Source: Stagnihabitans sp043738565 (GTDB lineage Bacteria > Pseudomonadota > Alphaproteobacteria > Rhodobacterales > Rhodobacteraceae). Taken from it: 64,000 bases of DNA. Shown in pieces: positions 8,692-17,551 of the stretch; the first letter of the stretch is position 1; each line of letters begins with the position of its first letter. Where the stretch lies: positions 1 through 64,000 of the forward strand of contig JAYUGA010000151.1 of assembly GCA_043738565.1 (NCBI GenBank), read 5' to 3'. The notes below the pieces were generated by a model that had not been told where the DNA came from, did not search any database, and saw nothing but the letters and a program-made list of their open reading frames with translations. The position numbers and the translations under genes are program-made.

Positions 8692-9975
8692 TCACCGTCC
8701 GCGCCGTCGCCGATGGGCCGGGGGGATGTTCAGCATGGCGCGGTATTTGGCCACGGTCCGCCGCGCCAGCACCACGCCGCCTTGGCCCAACGCGACCGCC
8801 AGCGCCTCGTCCGACAGCGGCGCCCCCGCAGGCTCGCCCGCCACCAGTTGCGCCAGCCGGTCGCGCAAAGCCGCCGCCGCCACGCCTGCGCCGTCCTTGC
8901 CGCCCACCGCACCGCTGAACAGCAGCCGCAGCCACCACATGCCGCGCGGCGTGTCGACCGCGGTGCCCGCCACCACCCGGCTGACCGTGCTTTCGTGCAG
9001 CCCCAGCGTCTCCGCCACCTCGGCCATCGTCATCGGCACCAGCGCCGCCCCCCCCTGCACCAAAGCCGCCGTCTGACGCTGCAAAACCTCGCGCCCGACC
9101 CGCAGCAGGGTGGAGTTTCGCGCCTCGACCATATTGTGCAGCACCTTCGCCGCCGCCAGTCCGGAGGCTGTGCCACCATCGCCGTCCACCACATGCAGCG
9201 TCGGCAGGCAGGACCGGTTCAGCGTGACCTCCCACTCCCCGGCAGCCGCCCGGCGCACGATCAGATCGGGTTCGCGCGGATGCGCCACCGCCAGCGCGTC
9301 GAACTCGGTGCCGGGCTTGGGGTTCAGCGCCCGGATCAATTTGAACCGCCGCAAAATCTCGGCCTCGCTGACCGCCGCCAGCCGCGCCAGCCGCGCCATA
9401 TCGCACGCCGCCAGCAGGTCCAGCCGCGACAGCATCACGCCCATCGCGGCATCATAGCTGCCCTCTTCCTGCGCCTGCAGCCGCAGACATTCCGCCAGAT
9501 CGCGGGCGAACAATCCGACCGGCTCGATCTCTTGCAGCCGCGCCAGCACCGCTTCGACCTCGCGCGTCCTCGCCCCCAACTCGCGCGCAATCAGCGCAAC
9601 CGGCCGCCCGAGCCAACCCGACGGCTCCAGCGCCTCGGCCAAAGCTAGGGCGATCTGGCGGTCCTTGGCATCGGTCATCCGGCGGTCAATCGTCGCCATC
9701 ACATGGCCCATCAGGCTTGGCCCCGGTCCTGCCGCCTGTTCGACCTCATCCACCAGCCCGCCCGGCAGCACCCGCGTCCAGCGCGGCAACCATTCGCCCG
9801 CCGCAGGCAAGGGTGGCGGGTCCAGCCGCAGGTTCGGGTTGTCCGCCGCCTGTTCTTCCAGGTAGCGCGCCAGCCCCGCCGCATCGGCCCGCAGCATGCG
9901 GATCGACACCTGAAGGCCCGCGTTCAGCTGCAACCTCTGGGTCTGCGTAACCTGAATGCGGGGACGCTGGCTCAT
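8692..9975 (-). CDS. rpoN: RNA polymerase sigma-54 factor RpoN
   Basis: 427 aa from ATG 9975 (MSQRPRIQVTQTQRLQLN). The Q-rich region I (QTQRLQLNAGLQVSIRMLR) binds enhancer-activator output. The core-binding central part follows, then the HTH (MTMAEVAETLGLHESTVSRV) and the RpoN box ARRTVAKYR near residue 410. An extended start 36 nt upstream is open, but region I normally begins the protein. The length is at the short end of the family, which is common in Rhodobacterales, where several rpoN paralogues can coexist. It is transcribed divergently from selD. Products of sigma-54 promoters (nitrogen, flagella) are not recognisable nearby except nasT at the far end of the window. Confidence 0.95.
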   Translation of the reverse strand: MSQRPRIQVTQTQRLQLNAGLQVSIRMLRADAAGLARYLEEQAADNPNLRLDPPPLPAAGEWLPRWTRVLPGGLVDEVEQAAGPGPSLMGHVMATIDRRMTDAKDRQIALALAEALEPSGWLGRPVALIARELGARTREVEAVLARLQEIEPVGLFARDLAECLRLQAQEEGSYDAAMGVMLSRLDLLAACDMARLARLAAVSEAEILRRFKLIRALNPKPGTEFDALAVAHPREPDLIVRRAAAGEWEVTLNRSCLPTLHVVDGDGGTASGLAAAKVLHNMVEARNSTLLRVGREVLQRQTAALVQGGAALVPMTMAEVAETLGLHESTVSRVVAGTAVDTPRGMWWLRLLFSGAVGGKDGAGVAAAALRDRLAQLVAGEPAGAPLSDEALAVALGQGGVVLARRTVAKYRAMLNIPPAHRRRRGR

Positions 9976-10074
9976 GACCACAGGCCTAGTCCAAGGCCCG
10001 GCCTCTGGCAAGGACGCCCCTCGCCATCGCCGAACGCTGCGGATAGATACAGGCGACCCTAGGATTTAGTCGCA

Positions 10075-12267
10075 ATGCAAGACCCCGATATCCCGTTGAT
10101 ACACGACCTTGTGCTGGTCGGCGGTGGCCACAGTCACGCGCTGGTGTTGCGGATGTGGGCGATGAACCCGTTGGCAGGGGTGCGGCTGACCCTGATCAAC
10201 CCCGATCCCATCGCCCCCTACACCGGCATGCTGCCCGGCCTGATCGCGGGTCACTACACAAGGCCCGAGATGATGATCGACCTCGTTCGCCTCGCCCGGT
10301 TTGCCGGGGCACGGCTGATCCTCGACCGCGCCACCGGCATCGATCCCGCGCGGCAGGAGATCGCCTTGGCGGGTCGCCCGCCGCTGCCCTATGACCTCGC
10401 CAGCCTCGACATCGGCGCTACTTCTGACCTGCCCGACCTGCCGGGTTTTGCCGAACACACCGTCTCGGCCAAACCGCTTGGCACCTATGCCGCGCGGTGG
10501 GAAAAATTCGTCGCCCGCGCCCTGCCCGCGCCGCGTCTTGTCATCATCGGCGGCGGGGTCGGCGGCATCGAACTCGCCCTCGCCTCCGCCCACCGCCTGC
10601 GCATCGGCGGCGCGCAACCGCACATCACCGTCCTGCAATCCGGCCCCGAGGCGCTTCCCGCATTGGGAAAAACGGCCCGGGCAAAGCTGCTGGCAACCTG
10701 CAAGGCCCAGGGCATCGCCGTCATCCCGAACGCCCATGCCATCCGCGCCGACACCACCGGCGTGATGCTGGCCGATGGCACCCACATCGCCTCCGACTTC
10801 ACCCTCACTGTCGCCGGAGCGCGTCCGCATCCCTGGCTGGCCGATACCGGCCTCGACCTGCACGATGGCTTCATCACCACCAGCGAAACCCTGCGATCCT
10901 CCGCCCCCCGCATCTTCGCTGCGGGCGACTGCGCCGGCCTTGCCCACGCCCGCCGCCCCAAAGCCGGAGTTTTTGCCGTCCGCGCCGCACCGATCCTTTT
11001 GCACAACCTGCGCGCCACCCTGACTGGCGACGCCCTGCGCCCGTTCCACCCGCAAAAAGACTACCTCAAACTGATCTCCCTTGGCAGCCAAAGCGCCCTT
11101 GCCGACAAATGGGGCTTGCAAGCCGGCGGCCCGTGGCTGTGGCGGCTCAAAGACCGTATCGACCGCAAGTTCATGGCCAGGTTCGAAACCTTCCCCGCCA
11201 TGCCAACGGCCATGCTGCCCGCCCACTCGGCCCAGGGTCTGGCGGCGGCACTGGCCGAAAAGCCGCTGTGCGGCGGCTGCGGTGCCAAAGTCGGCCCCTC
11301 CGGCCTTGCCGCCACGCTGAGAGCCCTGCCCCGCCCCCGCCGCGCCGATGTCATCTCCGGCCCCGGCGACGACGCTGCCCAACTCCGCGCCGGGGACGCC
11401 ATTCAGGTTATCACCACCGACCATCTGCGCAGTTTTACCAGCGATCCCCGCCTGATGGCCCGCATCACCGCCATTCACGCCCTTGGCGACATCTGGGCGA
11501 TGGGGGCCGCCCCGCAGGCCGCCCTTGCCCAGATCACCCTGCCGCGCCTGTCGCCCGATCTGCAGTCGCGCTATCTGGCCGAGATCATGGCCGAAGCCGC
11601 GCAGGTCTTCACTGCCGCCGGAGCAGACGTGGTCGGCGGTCACACCTCGATCGGCGCCGAGCTGACCATCGGTTTCACCATCACCGGTCTGACGCGGCAC
11701 CCGATCACCAAAGGCGGCGCCAAGCCCGGCGACGCGCTGCTCCTGACCAAGGCGATCGGCTCCGGCACGATCATGGCGGCTGAGATGGCACTGGCCCGCC
11801 TGCCAGACCTGCTGCTGGGCGAGGCGGTCGCCGCAGCCTTCGCCGCCATGACCCGGTCGTCAGCCCAGGCCGCCGCAATCCTCGCCCCGCACGCAAATGC
11901 CATGACCGACGTGACCGGCTTTGGTCTCGCCGGGCATCTGATGGAGATCCTCGACGCCTCAAGCTGCGGCGCCACCCTCCGGCTTTCCCAGATCCCCACG
12001 CTACCGGGCGCGGACTCCCTCGCCTCCGCAGGCCACGCCTCCAGCATCGCCCCCGCCAATCGCGCTGCGGTTCTGCGCCGCATCACCGGCCCGGTCACCG
12101 CCAAAACCGCGCTGCTATATGACCCGCAAACCAGCGGCGGCCTGCTCGCCACCGTCCCCGCTGAACTGGCCGAAACGCTGCTGACAGCCCTACAAGAAAC
12201 CGACCCCGAAACCGCCATAATCGGACATATCAGCGTTGGCGAACCCCGGATCACCACGCTACCCTGA
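10075..12267 (+). CDS. selD: Fused NADH dehydrogenase-like / selenide, water dikinase SelD
   Basis: 730 aa with two modules. Residues 1-370 form a pyridine-nucleotide-disulfide oxidoreductase-like domain with FAD-binding LVGGGHSHALVLR, NAD-binding VIIGGGVGGIELALA, and FAAGDCAGL. Residues about 385-730 are SelD, which makes selenophosphate from selenide and ATP: the catalytic-loop CGGCGAKVGP carries Cys rather than selenocysteine, followed by GPGDDAAQL, HALGDIWAMG, GGHTSIGAELTIGF, TDVTGFGLAGH and DPQTSGGLLA. The fusion is known in several proteobacteria; the redox half may deliver reduced selenium, but that is inference. No selA, selB or selU lies in the window. It is divergent from rpoN, and pdeM follows in the same direction. 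Confidence 0.93.
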   Translation: MQDPDIPLIHDLVLVGGGHSHALVLRMWAMNPLAGVRLTLINPDPIAPYTGMLPGLIAGHYTRPEMMIDLVRLARFAGARLILDRATGIDPARQEIALAGRPPLPYDLASLDIGATSDLPDLPGFAEHTVSAKPLGTYAARWEKFVARALPAPRLVIIGGGVGGIELALASAHRLRIGGAQPHITVLQSGPEALPALGKTARAKLLATCKAQGIAVIPNAHAIRADTTGVMLADGTHIASDFTLTVAGARPHPWLADTGLDLHDGFITTSETLRSSAPRIFAAGDCAGLAHARRPKAGVFAVRAAPILLHNLRATLTGDALRPFHPQKDYLKLISLGSQSALADKWGLQAGGPWLWRLKDRIDRKFMARFETFPAMPTAMLPAHSAQGLAAALAEKPLCGGCGAKVGPSGLAATLRALPRPRRADVISGPGDDAAQLRAGDAIQVITTDHLRSFTSDPRLMARITAIHALGDIWAMGAAPQAALAQITLPRLSPDLQSRYLAEIMAEAAQVFTAAGADVVGGHTSIGAELTIGFTITGLTRHPITKGGAKPGDALLLTKAIGSGTIMAAEMALARLPDLLLGEAVAAAFAAMTRSSAQAAAILAPHANAMTDVTGFGLAGHLMEILDASSCGATLRLSQIPTLPGADSLASAGHASSIAPANRAAVLRRITGPVTAKTALLYDPQTSGGLLATVPAELAETLLTALQETDPETAIIGHISVGEPRITTLP

Positions 12268-12436
12268 TTGGACTTGTCGCGGTTTCGTTGCGGTCTTTTG
12301 CGCGCCTTTTGCGCCATCAACAAAGTCTGATATGGCAGCGCCACAGCCGCTGCGGGTTCAGGCGCGTTGCAGAAAATACCAAACTTGGGCCCGCGCCCGG
12401 CTTGATAAGCCCTGCCAACTGGCGCAAACGCCCGTC

Positions 12437-13078
12437 ATGCACGAATTCACGCTGAACAATGCCCGCCTGCAAGCCCTGCCCTCCGGTGCCCTCTACTGGC
12501 CCGGCCAGTCCCTCCTGACCGTCTCCGACCTGCATTTCGGCAAATCCGAACGCCTCGCCCGTCGCGGTGGCACCCTGCTGCCGCCTTACGAAAACCGCGC
12601 CACCCTGCAGAAACTCGACCTCGATATCGAGCGCACCGACCCGGCCCGCGTCCTGTGCCTTGGCGACAGTTTCGACGACCTCACCGCCGCCGACCACATT
12701 GCAGAGGATGATTACCTGTGGCTTACCCGCCTGATGGCAGGCCGCCACTGGACATGGATCGAGGGCAACCACGATGCCGGACCCTTCGAACTCGGTGGCA
12801 GCCATCTGGCCGAAACCCAGGTCGCAGGGCTCGCCTTTCGCCACATCGCCACGGCGGAAACTCCCGAAATCTCAGGCCATTACCACCCCAAGGCCCGCCT
12901 GCCCGGCCGCAGCGCCCCGGCTTTCCTGATCGACGCGCAGCGCGTCATCCTGCCCGCCTACGGCACCTATACCGGCGGGCTCTGGTGCGATCACCCGGCC
13001 CTCGCAGCCCTCATGCAGCCCAGCGCGCTCGCGGTTCTCACCGGAGCGCGCTGCCTTGCAATTCCGATGCGAACCTAG
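12437..13078 (+). CDS. pdeM: Ligase-associated DNA damage response endonuclease PdeM
   Basis: 213 aa calcineurin-like phosphoesterase from ATG 12437 (MHEFTLNNARLQALPSGALY). Metal-binding motifs are visible in order: SDLHFGKSERLARRGG, LGDSFDD, EGNHDAG and GHYHPKAR. The family is known from operons with an ATP-dependent DNA ligase, exonuclease and helicase Lhr, but none of those partners is adjacent here; upstream is selD, 169 nt away. The 3' end overlaps the convergent folD stop by 4 nt. Family call is firm; the DNA-repair role is inherited from the family name. Confidence 0.88.
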   Translation: MHEFTLNNARLQALPSGALYWPGQSLLTVSDLHFGKSERLARRGGTLLPPYENRATLQKLDLDIERTDPARVLCLGDSFDDLTAADHIAEDDYLWLTRLMAGRHWTWIEGNHDAGPFELGGSHLAETQVAGLAFRHIATAETPEISGHYHPKARLPGRSAPAFLIDAQRVILPAYGTYTGGLWCDHPALAALMQPSALAVLTGARCLAIPMRT

Positions 13079-13962
13079 GCCGTCAAGCCTTCCGGCTCCG
13101 CCAACCCATTCGCCCGACAACAAGCTGTCACGGTGTTCGCCAGCAGACAGGCAATCGTCATCGGCCCCACGCCGCCCGGCACCGGCGTAATCGCCCCGGC
13201 CACCCGCGATGCCGAGGCATAATCCACATCGCCCACCAGCCGCGTCTTGCCATCGCGCTCGACCCGGTTGATCCCAACGTCAATCACCGTCGCCCCCGGT
13301 TTCACCATGTCGCCGGTGATCATCTCGGGCCGCCCGACCGCTGCAACCAGAATATCGGCACCCCGGCAGACGCTTGCCAAATCCTTGGTCCGCGAATGGG
13401 CAATCGTCACCGTGCAGCTATCTCCCAGCAGCAGTTGCGCCATCGGCTTGCCGACAATATTGCTGCGCCCGACCACCACTGCGTTCAGGCCCGCTAGCTT
13501 GCCATGATGATCGCGCAGCATCATCAGACACCCCAGGGGCGTGCAGGGCACCATGCTTTTCTGCCCGGTCCCGAGCAGCCCGACATTCGATATGTGAAAC
13601 CCGTCGACATCCTTGGCCGGGTCAATCGTGTTGATGATCAGTTCAGAGTTCAGATGAGCAGGCAGCGGCAACTGCACCAGAATGCCATGAACTTTCGGAT
13701 CGGCGTTCAGGCTTTTGATCAGCGCCAGCAGATCAGCCTCCGAAGTGTCGGGTTGCAGCTTATGTTCGAACGACGCCATGCCAACCTCGATGGTCGAGGC
13801 ATGCTTGTTGCGGACGTAAACCTGTGAAGCCGGGTCTTCGCCCACCAGCACCACCGCCAGCCCCGGCGTCAGACCCCTGGCCTTCAGCATGGCCACATTG
13901 CCCGCAACGCGGGCCCGCACCGATGCCGCAAAGGCCTTGCCGTCGATCACCTTGGCCGTCAT
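13075..13962 (-). CDS. folD: Methylenetetrahydrofolate dehydrogenase/cyclohydrolase FolD
   Basis: 295 aa. It interconverts 5,10-methylene-THF, methenyl-THF and 10-formyl-THF in the cytosol. Diagnostic sequences are the catalytic Tyr-Lys block SQVYVRNKHASTIEVGM, GILVQLPLPAHLNS, the NADP-binding VVVGRSNIVGKPMAQLLL, and the C-terminal TPVPGGVGPMTIACLLANT. The ATG at 13962 overlaps the stop of chorismate mutase by 4 nt (ATGA), so the two are coupled. Together with fhs upstream on the same strand it makes a formate/one-carbon assimilation block, common in Rhodobacteraceae that use C1 units. Confidence 0.96.
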   Translation of the reverse strand: MTAKVIDGKAFAASVRARVAGNVAMLKARGLTPGLAVVLVGEDPASQVYVRNKHASTIEVGMASFEHKLQPDTSEADLLALIKSLNADPKVHGILVQLPLPAHLNSELIINTIDPAKDVDGFHISNVGLLGTGQKSMVPCTPLGCLMMLRDHHGKLAGLNAVVVGRSNIVGKPMAQLLLGDSCTVTIAHSRTKDLASVCRGADILVAAVGRPEMITGDMVKPGATVIDVGINRVERDGKTRLVGDVDYASASRVAGAITPVPGGVGPMTIACLLANTVTACCRANGLAEPEGLTA

Positions 13963-14258
13963 TCCTCGCCCTTTCCCAACACGCTTTCTTCCCGCGCAAT
14001 CGACCATTCGATCACCTTGCGCCACAGCTTTTCGATCTTGTCCGGCGGCAAACCATGCGCCTCGGCATGGCGCCGCACGTTGGCGACAACCTCTTCCACC
14101 CGCGAGCCAATCCGCGCGGGCATTCCGATCGCTGTCTTGATCTCGGCCGCCCGGTCGATGAAGCTGGTGCGCTCGGCAAACCGTGCCACCAGTTCCGCAT
14201 CGACCCGGTCAATCTCGGCCCGCAACTCGGCCATCGTCCTGCAATCCGCTGCCTTCAT
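13959..14258 (-). CDS. Chorismate mutase, AroQ class
   Basis: 99 aa all-alpha protein; converts chorismate to prephenate. The sequence has MAELRAEIDRVDAELVARFAER with the N-terminal catalytic Arg, KTAIGMPARIGSRVEEV, and WRKVIEWSIAREE at the C terminus. This matches the short monofunctional AroQ family, though isochorismate-pyruvate lyase-like activity cannot be ruled out. The start ATG 14258 was preferred over the GTG at 14261 because GGAGG lies 5 nt upstream of it. It sits between fhs and folD and is coupled to folD by a 4-nt overlap. Its presence in a one-carbon operon is recurrent in this bacterial family but functionally unexplained. Confidence 0.88.
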   Translation of the reverse strand: MKAADCRTMAELRAEIDRVDAELVARFAERTSFIDRAAEIKTAIGMPARIGSRVEEVVANVRRHAEAHGLPPDKIEKLWRKVIEWSIAREESVLGKGEE

Positions 14259-14309
14259 CACGCCCTCCAGAGTGCCGCCTTCATATAGGGCGGCACCCGG
14301 AACAACAAA

Positions 14310-15983
14310 TCAGAACAGCCCCTCGACATTGCCTTCCGCGTTCAGCCGGATCACTTCCGCCGAGGGCACCTTGGGCAGGCCCGGCATCGTCATGATCTCG
14401 CCGCAGATCACCACGACAAACCCCGCCCCGGCGGAAAGTCGCACTTCGCGCACCGGCACCGAATGCCCGGTCGGCGCGCCCCTGACCAAGGGATCGGTGG
14501 TGAACGAATACTGGGTCTTGGCGATGCAGATCGGCAGATGGCCATAACCGGCCGCTTCCCAGCCCTTCAACTGGTCGCGGATCGACTTGTCGGCCAGCAC
14601 CTCGTCGGCGTGGTAAATCCGCTTGGCGATGGTTTCGATCTTGTGGAACAGCGACATCTCGTCGGGATACAGCGGCGCGAAACCGGAGGGTGCTGCGGCC
14701 ATCGCCACCACTTTATGCGCCAGTTCCTCGATCCCCGCCGAGCCAAGCGCCCAATGCTTGCACAGGATCGCCTCGGCCCCCTGTTCGGCGACATAGGCTT
14801 TCACCGCGGCAATCTCGGCATCGGTGTCGGAATAGAAATGGTTGATCGCCACCACCACCGGCACGCCAAACGACTTCACATTACCGATGTGCCGCCCCAG
14901 ATTTGGGCAACCCTTTTTCACCGCTTCGACATTCTCGGCCCCGAGATCGGCCTTGGCCACCCCGCCGTTCATCTTCATCGCCCGCACCGTGGCGACAATC
15001 ACCGCCGCCGAAGGCTTCAGTCCCGCCTTGCGGCACTTGATGTCAAAGAATTTTTCCGCCCCCAGATCCGCGCCAAACCCGGCTTCGGTGACGACATATT
15101 CGCCAAGTTTCAGCGCGGTCTTGGTGGCGATCACCGAATTGCAGCCATGCGCGATATTGGCGAACGGCCCGCCATGCACGAAGGCCGGGTTGTTCTCCAG
15201 CGTCTGCACCAGATTGGGCTGCATCGCATCCTTGAGCAGCACCGTCATCGCGCCATCGGCCTTGAGGTCGCGGCAATAAACCGGCTTCTTGTCGCGGGTA
15301 TAGGCGACGACGATATTGCCCAGCCGGGTCTGCAAATCTTCCAGATCGTTCGACAGGCACAGGATCGCCATGACCTCGGACGCCACCGTAATGTCAAACC
15401 CGGTCTGGCGCGGATAACCATTCGACACCCCGCCCAAAGACACCACGATATCCCGCAACGCCCGGTCGTTCATGTCCATCACCCGGCGCCACATCACCCG
15501 GCGCTGGTCGATGTCCAAGGCATTGCCCCAGTAGACATGGTTGTCGATCATCGCCGACAGCAGGTTGTGCGCACTGGTGATCGCGTGGAAATCGCCGGTG
15601 AAATGCAGGTTCATCTCTTCCATCGGGATGACCTGAGAATAACCGCCGCCCGCCGCCCCGCCCTTCATGCCGAAATTCGGGCCCAGCGAGGCTTCGCGGA
15701 TACACACTATCGCCTTCTTGCCGATCCGGTTCAGCCCGTCGCCCAGACCCACCGTCGTCGTGGTCTTGCCCTCGCCCGCCGGGGTCGGGTTGATCGCGGT
15801 GACGAGGATCAGCTTGCCATCCGGGCGGCCTTCCAGCGACTTGATGAACGCCTGACTGACCTTGGCCTTGTCGTGGCCATAGGGCAGCAAATGCTCAGAC
15901 GGGATGCCTAAGCCAGCCCCGATCTCCATGATCGGCTTTTTGGTGGCTTCGCGTGCAATCTCGATGTCGGTCTTGAAGGCCAT
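14310..15983 (-). CDS. fhs: Formate--tetrahydrofolate ligase
   Basis: 557 aa, the usual length. It makes 10-formyl-THF from formate, THF and ATP. Seen directly: the P-loop TPAGEGKTTTTVGLGDGL, REASLGPNFGMKGGAAGGGY, TGDFHAITSAHNLL, EAGFGADLGAEKFFDIKCR and a typical C terminus ending EGNVEGLF. It starts the leftward set fhs, chorismate mutase, folD. The upstream 180 nt (15984-16164) contain no gene and end at the MOSC gene stop; no riboswitch fold was recognised there. Confidence 0.97.
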   Translation of the reverse strand: MAFKTDIEIAREATKKPIMEIGAGLGIPSEHLLPYGHDKAKVSQAFIKSLEGRPDGKLILVTAINPTPAGEGKTTTTVGLGDGLNRIGKKAIVCIREASLGPNFGMKGGAAGGGYSQVIPMEEMNLHFTGDFHAITSAHNLLSAMIDNHVYWGNALDIDQRRVMWRRVMDMNDRALRDIVVSLGGVSNGYPRQTGFDITVASEVMAILCLSNDLEDLQTRLGNIVVAYTRDKKPVYCRDLKADGAMTVLLKDAMQPNLVQTLENNPAFVHGGPFANIAHGCNSVIATKTALKLGEYVVTEAGFGADLGAEKFFDIKCRKAGLKPSAAVIVATVRAMKMNGGVAKADLGAENVEAVKKGCPNLGRHIGNVKSFGVPVVVAINHFYSDTDAEIAAVKAYVAEQGAEAILCKHWALGSAGIEELAHKVVAMAAAPSGFAPLYPDEMSLFHKIETIAKRIYHADEVLADKSIRDQLKGWEAAGYGHLPICIAKTQYSFTTDPLVRGAPTGHSVPVREVRLSAGAGFVVVICGEIMTMPGLPKVPSAEVIRLNAEGNVEGLF

Positions 15984-16164
15984 GTCAGTCTCCCAAAGGG
16001 CCGGGCTGATCCCGTTGGCGCTGTGTTAGCCGATAAACGACCGGCCGAAAGTCGCTTTTCCGACTTCCGCCCCGCCAATTCCGCCAGTCGAGGTTTCCGA
16101 TGGGAAATAATGGAACGCTCCCGGAAAATATGCCGCATTCAGAACTTTCATTCCAACCGAAAGT

Positions 16165-16764
16165 CTACCGCGGCGGCGCCACCGTCAAATGACTCCACGG
16201 GCGTTGGTCGGGAATGTGCAGCCGCACCTCGTCGCCAAGGGCAAAGCTGCCTTCCCGCTCCACCCAGCCGACAATCCCGCGCCGCCCCTCGGCTGCGGGC
16301 TTGAACTTGGCGCCAAACCCCGGATGCGCCGCCTCGATGGCGCGCGAGGGGATGGTGCAGGGCCGGTTCTCCAGGTTGACCACCAGCGTCGCTCCCGACA
16401 CGTCCTGCAACCGCGACCCCGGCGGGATATGGCTGAAATCGGGAATGCCGCTCAGTACCATCGTCGCGCCCAACAAACTGGGCGACAGCGCCGCCAACCC
16501 CATCCGCGCGGCGATCTCTGCCAATTCCTCGGTATCCAGCACCGAAAACTGCCGCGTATTCCTGATCGCGGTGCCCTGCGGATATAGCGAATTCATCCGG
16601 CTGCACGACGGCACCGTCAGCCCGGCATGCACCTCGCCCGCCACCCCGGCAAACCCCGAATGAAGCTCTGCCAAAGGCTCTGACCATAGCAAGTCCGACT
16701 GCCCCGTCGTGCGCCCCAGCCAGGTGATCCGGCCCACAAATGCCGTCGGTTTCAGGATTGGCAT
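16165..16764 (-). CDS. MOSC domain-containing protein
   Basis: 199 aa. The fold is recognised from SLYPQGTAIRNTRQFSVLD, VNLENRPCTIPSRAI (the MOSC Cys) and GIVGWVEREGSFALGDEVR. These resemble proteobacterial MOSC proteins related to YiiM and molybdenum cofactor sulfurase C-terminal domains, which handle sulfur or reduce N-hydroxylated substrates with molybdenum cofactor. The substrate is unknown. It starts one base after the tam stop and is the last gene of the run that begins upstream of ybgC. Confidence 0.8.
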   Translation of the reverse strand: MPILKPTAFVGRITWLGRTTGQSDLLWSEPLAELHSGFAGVAGEVHAGLTVPSCSRMNSLYPQGTAIRNTRQFSVLDTEELAEIAARMGLAALSPSLLGATMVLSGIPDFSHIPPGSRLQDVSGATLVVNLENRPCTIPSRAIEAAHPGFGAKFKPAAEGRRGIVGWVEREGSFALGDEVRLHIPDQRPWSHLTVAPPR

Positions 16765-16765
16765 G

Positions 16766-17551
16766 TCAGACCTTCAGCGTGAAAAACACCCGGCGGAACG
16801 GCATCAGCACCGCACCATCCGCCAGCACCGGATAGGCCGAGGCCAGCGCCTTGTCATAGGCCGACGTATAGGCATCCGCCTCCGCCGCCGTCAGCTTTTC
16901 GACAAAAGGCCGCATGGCGGTTGACTGGGTAAAGGCCCGCACCGGATGCATGTCGGGGCTGGCCTCCAGCCGCTGGACATAATCCGTCTCCCAGGCCTCG
17001 ACCGCGCCCAAGGGTGACAGCATCTCCCAATACCACACGGCAGGCTGCACCGGAGCCTCATATTGTGCGAAATCAAATCGGTCGGGGAACAAAGCCGCCG
17101 CAATGTCGCGCAAAAACCGGTGCGAGGGTGCCATGAACTGCCGCGGCATCTGCACCGCCAGCATCCCACCCGGCACCAGAAACCCCGCCAGCCGCGTCAA
17201 CAGCGCCGCATGATCCGGCACCCAGTGCAGCGCCGCATTGGAATAGATCAGCGCCGCAGGCGCCTGACCCGACCACCGCGCGATATCCGCCTGATCCAGC
17301 CGGTCATACAGCCCAAGCGCGTCCGCCTCCGCCAGCATCGCCGCCGACTGATCAACGCCAACAATCCGGTGCCCGGCAAAGCGCAGCCGCAGAGCGGCGG
17401 CTACCGCCCCATCGCCGCAGCCCAGATCAGCCACATCGCCGTCGGGCAAATCGCCAATCTGCGCCAGCAAATCCAGCGCGGGGCGCAAACGCAAACCCCG
17501 AAACCTGGCATAGGTCTCGGGGTTCCAGTCGGTTTTCGCGGTTTCGCTCAC
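16766..17551 (-). CDS. tam: Trans-aconitate 2-methyltransferase
   Basis: 261 aa class I SAM-dependent methyltransferase. Evidence is the N-terminal WNPETYARFRGLRLRPALDLL, motif I VADLGCGDGAVAAAL, then IVGVDQSAAML, SNAALHWVPDH and VQMPRQFMAPSH, all characteristic of Tam. Tam methylates the spontaneous trans isomer of aconitate and relieves its inhibition of the citric acid cycle. The start overlaps the ftsH stop by 4 nt, which is an odd partner for a protease and suggests simple transcriptional hitch-hiking. Confidence 0.92.
   Translation of the reverse strand: MSETAKTDWNPETYARFRGLRLRPALDLLAQIGDLPDGDVADLGCGDGAVAAALRLRFAGHRIVGVDQSAAMLAEADALGLYDRLDQADIARWSGQAPAALIYSNAALHWVPDHAALLTRLAGFLVPGGMLAVQMPRQFMAPSHRFLRDIAAALFPDRFDFAQYEAPVQPAVWYWEMLSPLGAVEAWETDYVQRLEASPDMHPVRAFTQSTAMRPFVEKLTAAEADAYTSAYDKALASAYPVLADGAVLMPFRRVFFTLKV

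Noticed and set aside
10066..11700. 544-codon frame opposite selD
   Set aside because: Antisense shadow with Gly/Ala-rich composition; the + strand encodes clear FAD and SelD motifs.
14463..15911. 482-codon frame opposite fhs
   Set aside because: Antisense shadow of a well-identified gene; no homologous motif.
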